Assembly (NCBI GenBank): GCA_039933785.1
Contig: JBDTNL010000129.1
Coordinates: forward strand, 1-6,154
Direction: 5' to 3'
DNA: 6,154 nt
Source: JBDTNL01 sp039933785
Lineage (GTDB): Bacteria > Acidobacteriota > Thermoanaerobaculia > Multivoradales > JAGPDF01
Shown in pieces: positions 1 to 5,586 of this stretch. The notes beneath the pieces were generated by a model, which worked only from the letters and a program-made list of their open reading frames with translations, did not search any database and was not told the origin of the DNA. Numbering within the stretch: the first letter of the stretch is position 1; each line of letters begins with the position of its first letter. Made by a program: the position numbers and the translations under genes.

Positions 1-350
1 ACCACCTCGGCGATCGCCGGCCGCGCCTCGGCGCTCTTCATGCCTTCGATCCGCGCACGGTACTCGAGGTACTCGCGCACCCGCATCTCGGGATAGATCG
101 CGACGTTTTCAGGCAAGTAGCCGATGTCTCGGCGCGCCTGGCCCGGCTCATCGAACAGATCCTTGCCGTACACCGTCACCTTGCCGTTCGAAGGCGGCAG
201 GAAGCCCGTGATCATTCGAATGGTGGTCGTCTTCCCGGCGCCGTTGGGCCCCAGGATGCCGACGATCTCCCCTTCTGCGACCTCGAACGAGATCCCATCC
301 ACCGCGGTGAAGTCGCCATACCGGCGACTGACGTTCTGCGCTTCGATCAT
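1..350 (-). CDS. ABC transporter ATP-binding protein, ABC-2 export type (3' end outside window)
   Basis: Seen: reading leftwards from the ATG at 350, 116 codons remain open to the window edge. The protein starts MIEAQNVSRRYGDFTAVDGI and carries a perfect Walker A, GPNGAGKTT, at residues 34-42. The Q-loop region at about residues 77-82 reads GYLPEN, with Glu where many ABC proteins have Gln; this variant is common in ABC-2/GldA/NosF-like exporters. The signature motif, Walker B and H-loop would lie beyond the left edge. The start is supported by AAGGAG nine bases upstream. Family knowledge: such ATPases bind ATP on the cytoplasmic face and power a separate membrane permease, which typically follows in the same operon and would be to the left of base 1. 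The substrate cannot be told from this fragment. A sigma-54-type promoter lies about 70 bases upstream of the start. Confidence 0.93.
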   Translation of the reverse strand, partial: MIEAQNVSRRYGDFTAVDGISFEVAEGEIVGILGPNGAGKTTTIRMITGFLPPSNGKVTVYGKDLFDEPGQARRDIGYLPENVAIYPEMRVREYLEYRARIEGMKSAEARPAIAEV

Positions 351-419
351 CGAGCCGATCTCCTTGAGCTGATCAGAACAGGCCTTTCTGGCGGCCAAGA
401 CCCCGATTCCAAGGGCCTT

Positions 420-435
420 TGCAAGAGAAGTGCCG
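420..435 (-). promoter_or_regulatory. Candidate sigma-54 (-24/-12) promoter for the ABC ATPase gene
   Basis: On the minus strand the sequence reads GGCAC-TTCTC-TTGCA. The GG and GC dinucleotides span exactly 14 bases, which matches the sigma-54 consensus TGGCAC-N5-TTGC except for the first T (here C). Transcription would start near 409-410, leaving an untranslated leader of about 60 bases before the ATG at 350. Sigma-54 promoters need an enhancer-binding activator, so the transporter would be switched on by a specific signal. I did not find a clear activator site, and only about 85 bases separate the element from the upstream gene. Confidence 0.5.
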
Positions 436-522
436 TTTTGGCTGGAATGCTACCGCGGGCTTTCGGTGTGCGCGTCGACGCGAGTCAACGACAGGCGCGT
501 CGCTTGGAGCCATGTTGGCAGA

Positions 523-1455
523 TCAATGACGCTCGCGCTTGCCCAGGACCTCGAGCATCCGCGGCCCGACCTCCAAGATTGAGCTCACCTCTGCGAAGTC
601 CAGCGCTGCCGGACCCACGGCCAGCAGCGGCACCGGGTTCAGCGTATGAACACGGCTGGAGGAATCCTCGATATTTCCATGGTCGCTGGTGAGGACGATC
701 GTGACCTCGTCGGGTCGAGCGGCGAGCACTCCACCCAGTAGCCGATCGACGCGCTCGACCGCCTCGGCGACCGTCATCTCGAGGCGTTCATGACCGGCGA
801 GATCGGTGGCGAAAGTCTCGTAGAGCGTCAGGTCTTCGGTGCCGGAGAGCCGCGCCAGATCTCTCCCCGCGCAATCAGCGGTCACGGTCTCGAGCGGCTC
901 GCCCAGCAAACGCGCGAAGTAGTCGCGCTGGATGTCCCAGGTCACCGCGTCACCGCGACGCAGATCGGCGAGATCGCGGAAGCGCACGCCGGCGGCTTCG
1001 ATCGCCAGCGTGGACGCGGAAGCCCGGCGCTTCCGTTCGGTCAAGGCCTGCCAGTAGCCGGGCGTGAACGGATTGGCGAACGTCACCCTCAGTCCTTGTC
1101 CAACGGCGCGTTTGAAGATCGAGTGCTCCGCGATCACGGCGCGCAGCTGCGGGCCGGGAAACGCGGTCGAATGGCGGCCAAGGATCTTCGCCCCGTTGAC
1201 CCCGGTGAAGAGCGCGGTCTGACCGGTGGCACTCTGCGGCAAACCCGGCACGCCCAGTCCGGCGTCGATCGCCGACAGCAGGAGGCCTGGACGACGCTGG
1301 ACGGACTCGAGGGTGAGCGGCCCACCGAGCAATGCGCGCAGAGCGGGCGTTGGCAACGAGGCGAGCGGATTCGTCGGCGTGCTCGGCGCCAGTCCCACGC
1401 CGTCGATGAACATGAAAAGGATGCGCGGCCGCACCCAGGCAGGATAGCCTGCCAC
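523..1455 (-). CDS. Alkaline-phosphatase-superfamily metalloenzyme (phosphoglycerate mutase/phosphopentomutase-like)
   Basis: Seen: a 310-aa protein whose first strand is ILFMFIDGVG, placing metal ligand Asp18. It also has SATGQTALFTG at 75-85 (candidate nucleophile Thr77 or Ser75), DLAGH at 218-222, SDHGNIED at 257-264 and VHTLNPVP at 269-276. Family knowledge: Asp, Ser/Thr, D-x3-H, DH and a final His are the two-metal ligands of the alkaline phosphatase superfamily, and DHGN-x-E resembles cofactor-independent phosphoglycerate mutase and phosphopentomutase. At 310 aa it is much shorter than full iPGM (about 510 aa) and lacks room for the inserted phosphotransferase domain. It is therefore probably a phosphohydrolase or phosphotransferase of unknown substrate. 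There is no signal peptide. Start: the longest frame begins with GTG at 1455. GTG at 1434 is a good alternative; ATG at 1413 would cut into the first strand. None has a convincing Shine-Dalgarno. Confidence 0.88.
   Translation of the reverse strand: MAGYPAWVRPRILFMFIDGVGLAPSTPTNPLASLPTPALRALLGGPLTLESVQRRPGLLLSAIDAGLGVPGLPQSATGQTALFTGVNGAKILGRHSTAFPGPQLRAVIAEHSIFKRAVGQGLRVTFANPFTPGYWQALTERKRRASASTLAIEAAGVRFRDLADLRRGDAVTWDIQRDYFARLLGEPLETVTADCAGRDLARLSGTEDLTLYETFATDLAGHERLEMTVAEAVERVDRLLGGVLAARPDEVTIVLTSDHGNIEDSSSRVHTLNPVPLLAVGPAALDFAEVSSILEVGPRMLEVLGKRERH
1438..1453. repeat. Inverted repeat at the divergent gene junction
   Basis: GGCAGG-ATAG-CCTGCC gives 6-bp perfect arms with a 4-base loop. 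It sits between, or within the first codons of, the two divergent genes: GTG at 1455 or 1434 on minus, and ATG at 1458 on plus. It could be a small operator or an RNA hairpin masking a start. Arms this short can arise by chance in GC-rich DNA. Confidence 0.3.
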
Positions 1456-1457
1456 TC

Positions 1458-1760
1458 ATGGCCGACGACAAGTCTCCGAAGATGAAATCCGCCTACGAGC
1501 TCGCCCTCGAACGCATCGAGAGCCAGGGCATCGCCCGGCCCAAGGAAGAATCCCTCACCGCCGAGCAGCGCGCCGGAGTGGCGGAAATCCGCAACCAGGC
1601 CGAAGCCCGCATCGCCGAGCTCGAGATCCTGCATCGGGACCGCCTGCAGAAGGTGGGTTCACTCGAGGAACGCGACAAGGAAGAGCAGGAATATGTCATC
1701 GAGCGCAATCGCATCGAGGAGCAACGCGAGCGCAAGGTGGCGAAACTGCGCGGGGCCTAA
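1458..1760 (+). CDS. Small charged coiled-coil protein, unknown function
   Basis: Seen: a 100-aa protein, MADDKSPKMKSAYELALERI..., very rich in Glu, Arg, Lys and Ala. Hydrophobic residues are spaced heptad-like from about residue 38 to the end, so most of the chain should be one long amphipathic helix or coiled coil. There is no signal peptide, cysteine or enzymatic motif, so it is probably cytoplasmic. It is the only plus-strand gene I support here. Codon use is strongly C/G at third positions, like its neighbours, which argues it is real. Upstream there is only a weak, distant AGGA (13 bases from the ATG), and Met9 is an alternative start. It diverges from the metalloenzyme gene and could share its regulatory region. 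I have an impression of similar short proteins in other GC-rich bacteria but cannot name a family. Confidence 0.75.
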   Translation: MADDKSPKMKSAYELALERIESQGIARPKEESLTAEQRAGVAEIRNQAEARIAELEILHRDRLQKVGSLEERDKEEQEYVIERNRIEEQRERKVAKLRGA

Positions 1761-1795
1761 GTCCCGCGCTTGGCAAGCTCCGATGTCACCCGCGA

Positions 1796-1817
1796 GTGAG
1801 GCGGTCCGACGCCTCGC
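1796..1817. terminator. GC-rich hairpin between convergent genes, possible terminator
   Basis: GAGGCG (1798-1803) and CGCCTC (1810-1815) form a perfect 6-bp stem around GTCCGA, extendable by a G-T and a G-C pair. It lies in the 122-bp gap between the convergent coiled-coil gene and phoD, where a bidirectional terminator would be expected. Neither side has a T-tract, so intrinsic termination is not well supported. Confidence 0.3.
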
Positions 1818-1882
1818 CCGGCGTATGGATCACTTCGAGGTCTCGCCCGCCAGCCACTATGGAAACGAGCGCCGTGAGTCCG

Positions 1883-3946
1883 TCAAATCGACAGTCCAGC
1901 GTCGCCTTCGAGCACCGAGGTCTTGAGCTGCGGGCGCTCTCCGCTCTTCCACAGTGCAGCGGTGTGCAAGACCCGATACCTGATTGGCCCGCCGTCCGGT
2001 GTTTCGCTTCGCGCAATGGGGCGCGGAATGCAAACGAACTCAGTGCGCATCTCGTCGGCCGTCAGCCGCACCTTCGCGTACCCGTGTCCTCCGAGATCGA
2101 CAAACTCGAGGTGCGGCGCGAGATCCGGGTTGGACAGCGCCCGCGCGCGCTTCAGGTCAAAGCTCTTCGCATACTCGAGGCACGAACGGACGCCGTGCCG
2201 GAGCAGCATGTTGTGGGTCCAGTCCGGCGGCCCCTCCGCCCTGTCCGCGAGAAACAGCGGTCGGAGCGGAGCGTCCTTCGGCAGATTGTGCTCCTGCGCC
2301 TCCATGGCGCCCGGGCTGGTGAGCGAGCCGCCCACGAAGCTCAGGCCGACGGGGTCGAACTTGCCGGGTGGAAGCTCGGCGGCCGCATAGCCGGCCCAGA
2401 AGCTGTGGAGGTCGCCCGAGACGACGGCGAAGCCCGAGACCTTTGCATCGCGCACGAGTTGGTAGATCTCGGAGCGCTCCATGAACGCGGTGCCGTAGTC
2501 CCCGCCGCTCATGGCCGCGTACCCGCCGTCCGCTGGCCAGGCCTCCTTGGTGAGACCCGGGGGCAGGTTCTGCGGGTCGGCGCGTTGGTCGAGCGTGCTC
2601 TGGGAGTTGGCCCAGATCTTCCACGCCGCCTTCGAGCTTCGGAGCTGCTCCTTGAACCACGCCTTCTGCTCGGCCCCGAGGATCGTCTGCGGCGGCGCGT
2701 TTCGCTGAGGGTTGGGGACGTGCGCGTCGTTGAAGCGGATCTCCGCCGGAGGATTGCCGCCGTTGAAGGCGCGCCCGCCGTCCAGAACGCGCATCAGAGT
2801 CTCGGGAGACATGGGGAACTCGTCGCCGCCGAGCTTCCCCAGCGACGGGTCGCTGAAGCAATCCGCGCTGCGGTAGCTGTGCTGGTCGGTGATGATCACG
2901 TCCAGGTTCCGGCCATAGCGCAGCGTCCGGTAGGCCTTGAGGCTGTTGATCGCCGTCAGGTTGTTGGGCTCCATCCCCAGCCCGTTGCCGTCGAACTCCC
3001 GGACGGGAACACCGTCCTTCACGGCAGGCGGACCGAACTGCTCGAGCGAACCGCTCGGCGGCGCGACGCGCGCGGGGAGATATTCGAACCAGGCCTGATT
3101 CGCCGCGATCTTGATGCTCGGGGCGGGCTGCTCGAACTTTCCCGCCTTGACGGTGCTCTGCCAACCCTGCCAGGAGAACTCGTGGTTGTCCCAGATGCAG
3201 ACGAACGGCCAGCGCGCGCGAGCGTCCTGAAGGTCGGGATCGACTAGATAGCCCTTGTAGATGGCCCGGTAGCCATCGACGGTCAGGGGAATGTGGAAGT
3301 TGCCGACCTTGTGGCCGTCGGGGATACGCGCAACCTCGTAGATCGTGCGGTCGTAGCGGGTCTTTACCTCGTCGGGATACTCGACCACCTCGTAGATGAA
3401 ATCGCCCAGGTGCAGAACGAAGTCGAGCTGTTGGGCGGCGGGAGCGCGTTCATCTTCGTAGATCATCCGGCGATAGGCGTTGAGCTTGCCCTCATTGATA
3501 TCCTGGCAGCTCACGAATGCGAAGTTCACCGTGCGCGGATCGTTTGGCAACGGCGCAGTGATCGTGCGACCCACCCGGCTGCCGTTTCCGTCGATGTCGG
3601 TAAACCGATACCAGTACGTGCGCGCCGGCTCGAGTCCGCCAATCAGAACGCGCGCGGTCCAGTCTGCGGCGCTCGAGACCGGTGCCTGCGCGTGCGCAAT
3701 GACTCGGCGGAATGCCTCATCCTCGGCTACCTCGACGGTCAGGAGCTGGCGTGTGCCCTGGGCAAACGGACGCCTCGTCCACAGGATGACGCTGTGCGGA
3801 TCGGGATCGCCCGAGGCGACCCCTTGGGGATAGAGATCACGCCGCTCATGCCAGTGGACACGCGAAGCTCGAGCCGGTCCGACCCAGGCGAGCGAAGCAC
3901 CGATTGCTGCTGCGGCTTTGAGAAAGGATCGGCGGCTGATCGTCAT
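1883..3946 (-). CDS. phoD: PhoD-family alkaline phosphatase/phosphodiesterase, Tat-exported
   Basis: Seen: a complete 687-aa protein. The N-terminus has the twin-arginine motif SRRSFLK (4-10), an Ala-rich hydrophobic stretch and a likely cut after ARA (25-27). A PhoD-type N-terminal beta domain follows: YPQGVASGDPDPHSVILWTR at about 39-58, and RTYWYRF at 109-115. The metallophosphatase domain shows FVSCQD (144-149), LHLGDFIYE (178-186), WDNHEF (252-257), AANQAWFEYLP (281-291), TDQHSYRS (353-360) and VSGDLHSFWAG (509-519). Family knowledge: these Asp, Asn, Cys and His residues bind the metal centre (Fe/Ca in characterised PhoD), and the enzyme releases phosphate from mono- and diesters outside the cytoplasm. 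Export folded through Tat fits cofactor loading in the cytoplasm. The start is supported by GGAG seven bases before the ATG. The WDNHE variant (often WDDHE) is the only notable motif change. A nested inverted repeat lies 27-62 bases upstream. I saw no clear Pho box. Confidence 0.95.
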   Translation of the reverse strand: MTISRRSFLKAAAAIGASLAWVGPARASRVHWHERRDLYPQGVASGDPDPHSVILWTRRPFAQGTRQLLTVEVAEDEAFRRVIAHAQAPVSSAADWTARVLIGGLEPARTYWYRFTDIDGNGSRVGRTITAPLPNDPRTVNFAFVSCQDINEGKLNAYRRMIYEDERAPAAQQLDFVLHLGDFIYEVVEYPDEVKTRYDRTIYEVARIPDGHKVGNFHIPLTVDGYRAIYKGYLVDPDLQDARARWPFVCIWDNHEFSWQGWQSTVKAGKFEQPAPSIKIAANQAWFEYLPARVAPPSGSLEQFGPPAVKDGVPVREFDGNGLGMEPNNLTAINSLKAYRTLRYGRNLDVIITDQHSYRSADCFSDPSLGKLGGDEFPMSPETLMRVLDGGRAFNGGNPPAEIRFNDAHVPNPQRNAPPQTILGAEQKAWFKEQLRSSKAAWKIWANSQSTLDQRADPQNLPPGLTKEAWPADGGYAAMSGGDYGTAFMERSEIYQLVRDAKVSGFAVVSGDLHSFWAGYAAAELPPGKFDPVGLSFVGGSLTSPGAMEAQEHNLPKDAPLRPLFLADRAEGPPDWTHNMLLRHGVRSCLEYAKSFDLKRARALSNPDLAPHLEFVDLGGHGYAKVRLTADEMRTEFVCIPRPIARSETPDGGPIRYRVLHTAALWKSGERPQLKTSVLEGDAGLSI

Positions 3947-3972
3947 CGTCTCGCTCCGTCCGGGCTGCGGTT

Positions 3973-4008
3973 GCTGCGTGTCGGGCCGGCCCGTTCCCTC
4001 GACGCAGC
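3973..4008. repeat. Nested inverted repeat upstream of phoD
   Basis: A 12-bp perfect palindrome, CGGGCCGGCCCG (3982-3993), is enclosed by a second pair of perfect arms, GCTGCGT (3973-3979) and ACGCAGC (4002-4008). It lies 27-62 bases before the phoD start codon, so it may be a regulator-binding site or a leader-RNA hairpin. No T-tract follows it. The remainder of the 3947-4145 gap shows no gene or clear attC site. Confidence 0.4.
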
Positions 4009-4145
4009 GAATCCTACGTCGCCGCTATCGAGCGCGGCCCGAGCCTCGGGGACGAGTGCCCAGCCCGGGGGACCAATCGAGGGCTGTGGTTCGCTCAAGC
4101 CTTTGCAGATGGCGTTGTCGAAACACTCGGGTGGGACGTATGGGC

Positions 4146-4457
4146 CTACCAGGGGCTACCTGGAGACACCGCAGCGATTTGGGGAGATTGCTCCTGCGGC
4201 TGACTACCACTGCCGAAGAGGTCGCGCAGCGCCTGGACCTGCGCGTGTGTGAGCTTTAGGTTCTCGCCACGGTAGCTCAACAAGACGCGGCGCGAGACTG
4301 TCAAAAGGTACAGGCGCTCGCCAGTGTGGAGCGAAGGCCCGAGCTCTTGAAGCCGGAACTTCGTCGCGCCTAGCGATGTCGGCACGACAACTGCGCCGAC
4401 ATCTCGGATGAGCTTGCCGTAAAAAGTTGTCGTCTTGAACCAGTTGACAAAGCCCAT
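4146..4457 (-). CDS. Hypothetical cassette-type protein, 103 aa
   Basis: Seen: from the ATG at 4457 the protein begins MGFVNWFKTTTFYGKLIRDV and ends with a Gln/Pro/Ser-rich tail at TAG 4146-4148. The middle (VGAVVVPTSLG, ERLYLLTVSRRVLLSYRGE) alternates hydrophobic and charged residues like a small beta-rich fold, followed by a short helix THAQVQALRDLFG. There is no signal peptide or catalytic motif, and I do not recognise the family. The frame stays open upstream to 4655, but that extension translates straight through the attC site at 4515-4584, so I take the first Met after attC as the start. The RBS is weak (GGCGG just before the ATG). The start lies 57 bases past the attC outer box, as for a cassette gene. 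No attC is visible downstream. Confidence 0.6.
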   Translation of the reverse strand: MGFVNWFKTTTFYGKLIRDVGAVVVPTSLGATKFRLQELGPSLHTGERLYLLTVSRRVLLSYRGENLKLTHAQVQALRDLFGSGSQPQEQSPQIAAVSPGSPW

Positions 4458-4514
4458 CGTCCGCCAATCTTTCTGTGTCTGGGACGTTCGAATGAGGATG
4501 GCCGCTCGAGTGTC

Positions 4515-4584
4515 GGCTAACGGATACTGAGTTAACCGGCGGCAGGGCGCAAGCCCTGACGTCGGGTTGAACCAGCGGTTGGGC
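4515..4584 (-). other. attC-like recombination site A (70 bp)
   Basis: Read on the minus strand: outer box GCCCAAC (4584-4578, a perfect RYYYAAC), a 5-base spacer, inner arm GTT-C-AACC with an unpaired C, central hairpin CAGGGC-TTGC-GCCCTG, inner arm GGTTAAC, then outer box GTTAGCC (4521-4515, one mismatch to GTTRRRY). The inner arms pair perfectly over 7 bp once the single C is left out. An extrahelical base of this kind is the known hallmark that tells IntI which strand to use. The site shares its right end with sites B and C (AACTC...AGTATC...GTTA) but has a different loop. Confidence 0.7.
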
Positions 4585-4688
4585 GGCGCGTGGACGACGA
4601 CGCCCGCAAGGACGTAACGATCCGGTTCCTGCTCATGGACGCCACCTCCGGCCACGCGACCGGCATGACCATTCGCCTAGCCTTCGCT

Positions 4689-4841
4689 TCAGCAACACCG
4701 TTGCCAGAACCCCACTATGGCAGCGGCGCCGAAAGCCGTCAGCCCCGGCGCGAGCATGAGAATGGCTGCGAGAGCGGTGGCCGCCAGCGCACATCTCGCG
4801 TAGGGCGGGAGCGGTCGGATTTCCGCGGAGTCCCGCCGCAA
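4689..4841 (-). CDS. Possible small membrane protein in cassette DNA (weak)
   Basis: Seen: a 50-codon minus-strand frame from TTG (4841) to TGA (4691-4689). It contains a strongly hydrophobic stretch, CALAATALAAILMLAPGL, then TAFGAAAIVGFW, enough for one membrane helix or a short hairpin. The frame enters through the half-attC site, and the preceding codons read N-P-S-L. There is no Shine-Dalgarno, the only in-frame ATG is inside the hydrophobic part, and the start is a guess. It could be the remnant of a cassette gene whose beginning was lost. Low confidence. Confidence 0.22.
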   Translation of the reverse strand: MRRDSAEIRPLPPYARCALAATALAAILMLAPGLTAFGAAAIVGFWQRCC

Positions 4842-4854
4842 GGAGGGGTTGGGC
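4804..4854 (-). other. Half or decayed attC site with hairpin
   Basis: Minus strand: GCCCAAC (4854-4848) stands six bases after the stop codon of the 189-aa cassette gene. It is followed by CCCTCCTTGCGGCGGGA, which matches the left half of site B (CCTCGTTGCAGCGGAAG) closely. A long imperfect stem follows: GGCGGGA (4804-4810) pairs with TCCCGCC (4831-4837). No GTTRRRY partner box is found beyond it. It looks like an attC that lost its right half by deletion, or a diverged site. Its position right after a stop codon is where a cassette attC belongs. Confidence 0.45.
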
Positions 4855-4860
4855 GTCGAA

Positions 4861-5430
4861 TCACGGGAGGGCAGTGGGCACTCTTAGCCGCGAGAACAGG
4901 AGCGTCTCGGGAACGATTCGAGCTTCTTGCTGTGGATCAGGATCGGAAGGGAAGCGAGCGACGCATTGCTTGAGGCGCAGATCGTCGGGGAGGTTCACGT
5001 ACGAGGGAGAATAGTAGCGGAGCTGGGTGCCTTCGCAGGAGTAACCGAGCTTGCGCTCCCACGCTAGTCGTGAGGGCATTTCGTAGACGCTGCGGCCGGC
5101 AACGGTAGCTGTGGGTGCGGCCAAGAAGAAAAGGTACTCGGCGCCAATGCGATCGGGCGCCTCGATCACTTCCCAGAAGTCGGTGGCACGAACGTCGAAC
5201 GTTGGCGGGCAAGTTCCCGCTACGGTCTCGTTCGTCGCGACGGTGGCCAGGATACTTGGATAGCCTACTTGGCCTTCGAGAGTGTAGAGAGCTACAACTC
5301 GGCCCAAGCAAGCGGTCGGAGAACCCGTTGTCACCTCCACCCATGAGAGATTGCGAAGGTCGGCGCTGGAGGATCGAGGAAGTGCGGAGAGCAGCACGAA
5401 GACTCCGAATGCGGCGTTGAATCTGTGCAT
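4861..5430 (-). CDS. Hypothetical secreted four-cysteine protein in an integron cassette
   Basis: Seen: a 189-aa protein beginning MHRFNAAFGVFVLLSALPRS, a classical Sec signal peptide with likely cleavage after SSSA (20-23). The mature part is polar, rich in Tyr, Pro and aromatics, and has four cysteines (41, 74, 132, 156), enough for two disulfides. This fits a periplasmic or extracellular protein. There are no lipobox, membrane segment or catalytic motifs, and I do not recognise the family. The start is firm: GGAGGAG sits five bases before the ATG, and only three bases separate that RBS from the outer box of attC site B. The stop codon is six bases from a half-attC box. A gene filling the space between two attC-type boxes is the normal structure of a cassette. 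GC content is lower than in the chromosomal genes to the left. Confidence 0.75.
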   Translation of the reverse strand: MHRFNAAFGVFVLLSALPRSSSADLRNLSWVEVTTGSPTACLGRVVALYTLEGQVGYPSILATVATNETVAGTCPPTFDVRATDFWEVIEAPDRIGAEYLFFLAAPTATVAGRSVYEMPSRLAWERKLGYSCEGTQLRYYSPSYVNLPDDLRLKQCVARFPSDPDPQQEARIVPETLLFSRLRVPTALP

Positions 5431-5435
5431 GCTGT

Positions 5436-5442
5436 CTCCTCC
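5436..5442 (-). promoter_or_regulatory. Strong ribosome binding site of the 189-aa cassette gene
   Basis: GGAGGAG on the minus strand, five bases before the ATG at 5430 and three bases after the attC B outer box. It fixes the start and shows that translation begins right at the cassette boundary. Confidence 0.8.
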
Positions 5443-5445
5443 GAC

Positions 5446-5510
5446 GAATAACGATACTGGAGTTTAGCGGCGCGCCGCTTTTGGCGCTTCCGCTGCAACG
5501 AGGGTTCGGC
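5446..5510 (-). other. attC-like recombination site B (65 bp)
   Basis: Minus strand: outer box GCCGAAC (5510-5504, one mismatch to RYYYAAC), spacer CCTC, inner arm GTT-G-CAGCGG with an unpaired G, central hairpin GCGCC...GGCGC, inner arm CCGCTAAAC, spacer, outer box GTTATTC (5452-5446). The GTT/AAC cores are intact, but the last three bases of the right box do not pair with the left one, so the site may be weak. About 52 bp are nearly identical to site C, with only about seven differences, several of them in pairing positions. Confidence 0.7.
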
Positions 5511-5532
5511 GTCTACTTGGCGCCGCCGAACC
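5503..5532. repeat. Hairpin overlapping the left box of attC B
   Basis: GGTTCGGC (5503-5510) and GCCGAACC (5525-5532) are perfect 8-bp arms with further CG/CG pairing inside. On the minus strand the hairpin lies between the protease pseudogene stop and the attC. Its second arm is the attC outer box. No T-tract follows, so a terminator role is uncertain. Confidence 0.4.
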
Positions 5533-5586
5533 AGTGAGGATGATCGAGGAAGCGCTCGAGACAGTGGAACGCCCTTCACTTGCAGC

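Noticed and set aside
1796..3247. Plus-strand open frame of 483 codons opposite phoD
   Set aside because: It is antisense to a PhoD protein with every family motif in order. Its translation is Arg/Ala/Val-rich low-complexity typical of the reverse frame of a GC-rich gene.
3947..4145. attC site downstream of the leftmost cassette gene
   Set aside because: GCCCATAC near 4145 resembles an outer box, but there is no partner box or paired inner arms.
3293..4252. Plus-strand open frame of 319 codons over the phoD 5' end
   Set aside because: It is antisense to the Tat signal and N-terminal domain of PhoD, has no RBS and no recognisable domain.
4458..4655. Upstream extension of the 103-aa gene giving a 169-aa protein
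   Set aside because: The added part is a translation of attC A and its flanks. The first Met after attC fits cassette structure better.
4590..4973. Full 127-codon plus-strand frame
   Set aside because: It overlaps the 3' end of the well-supported 189-aa gene by over 100 bases, and its codon bias and sequence quality fall off after about 30 codons.
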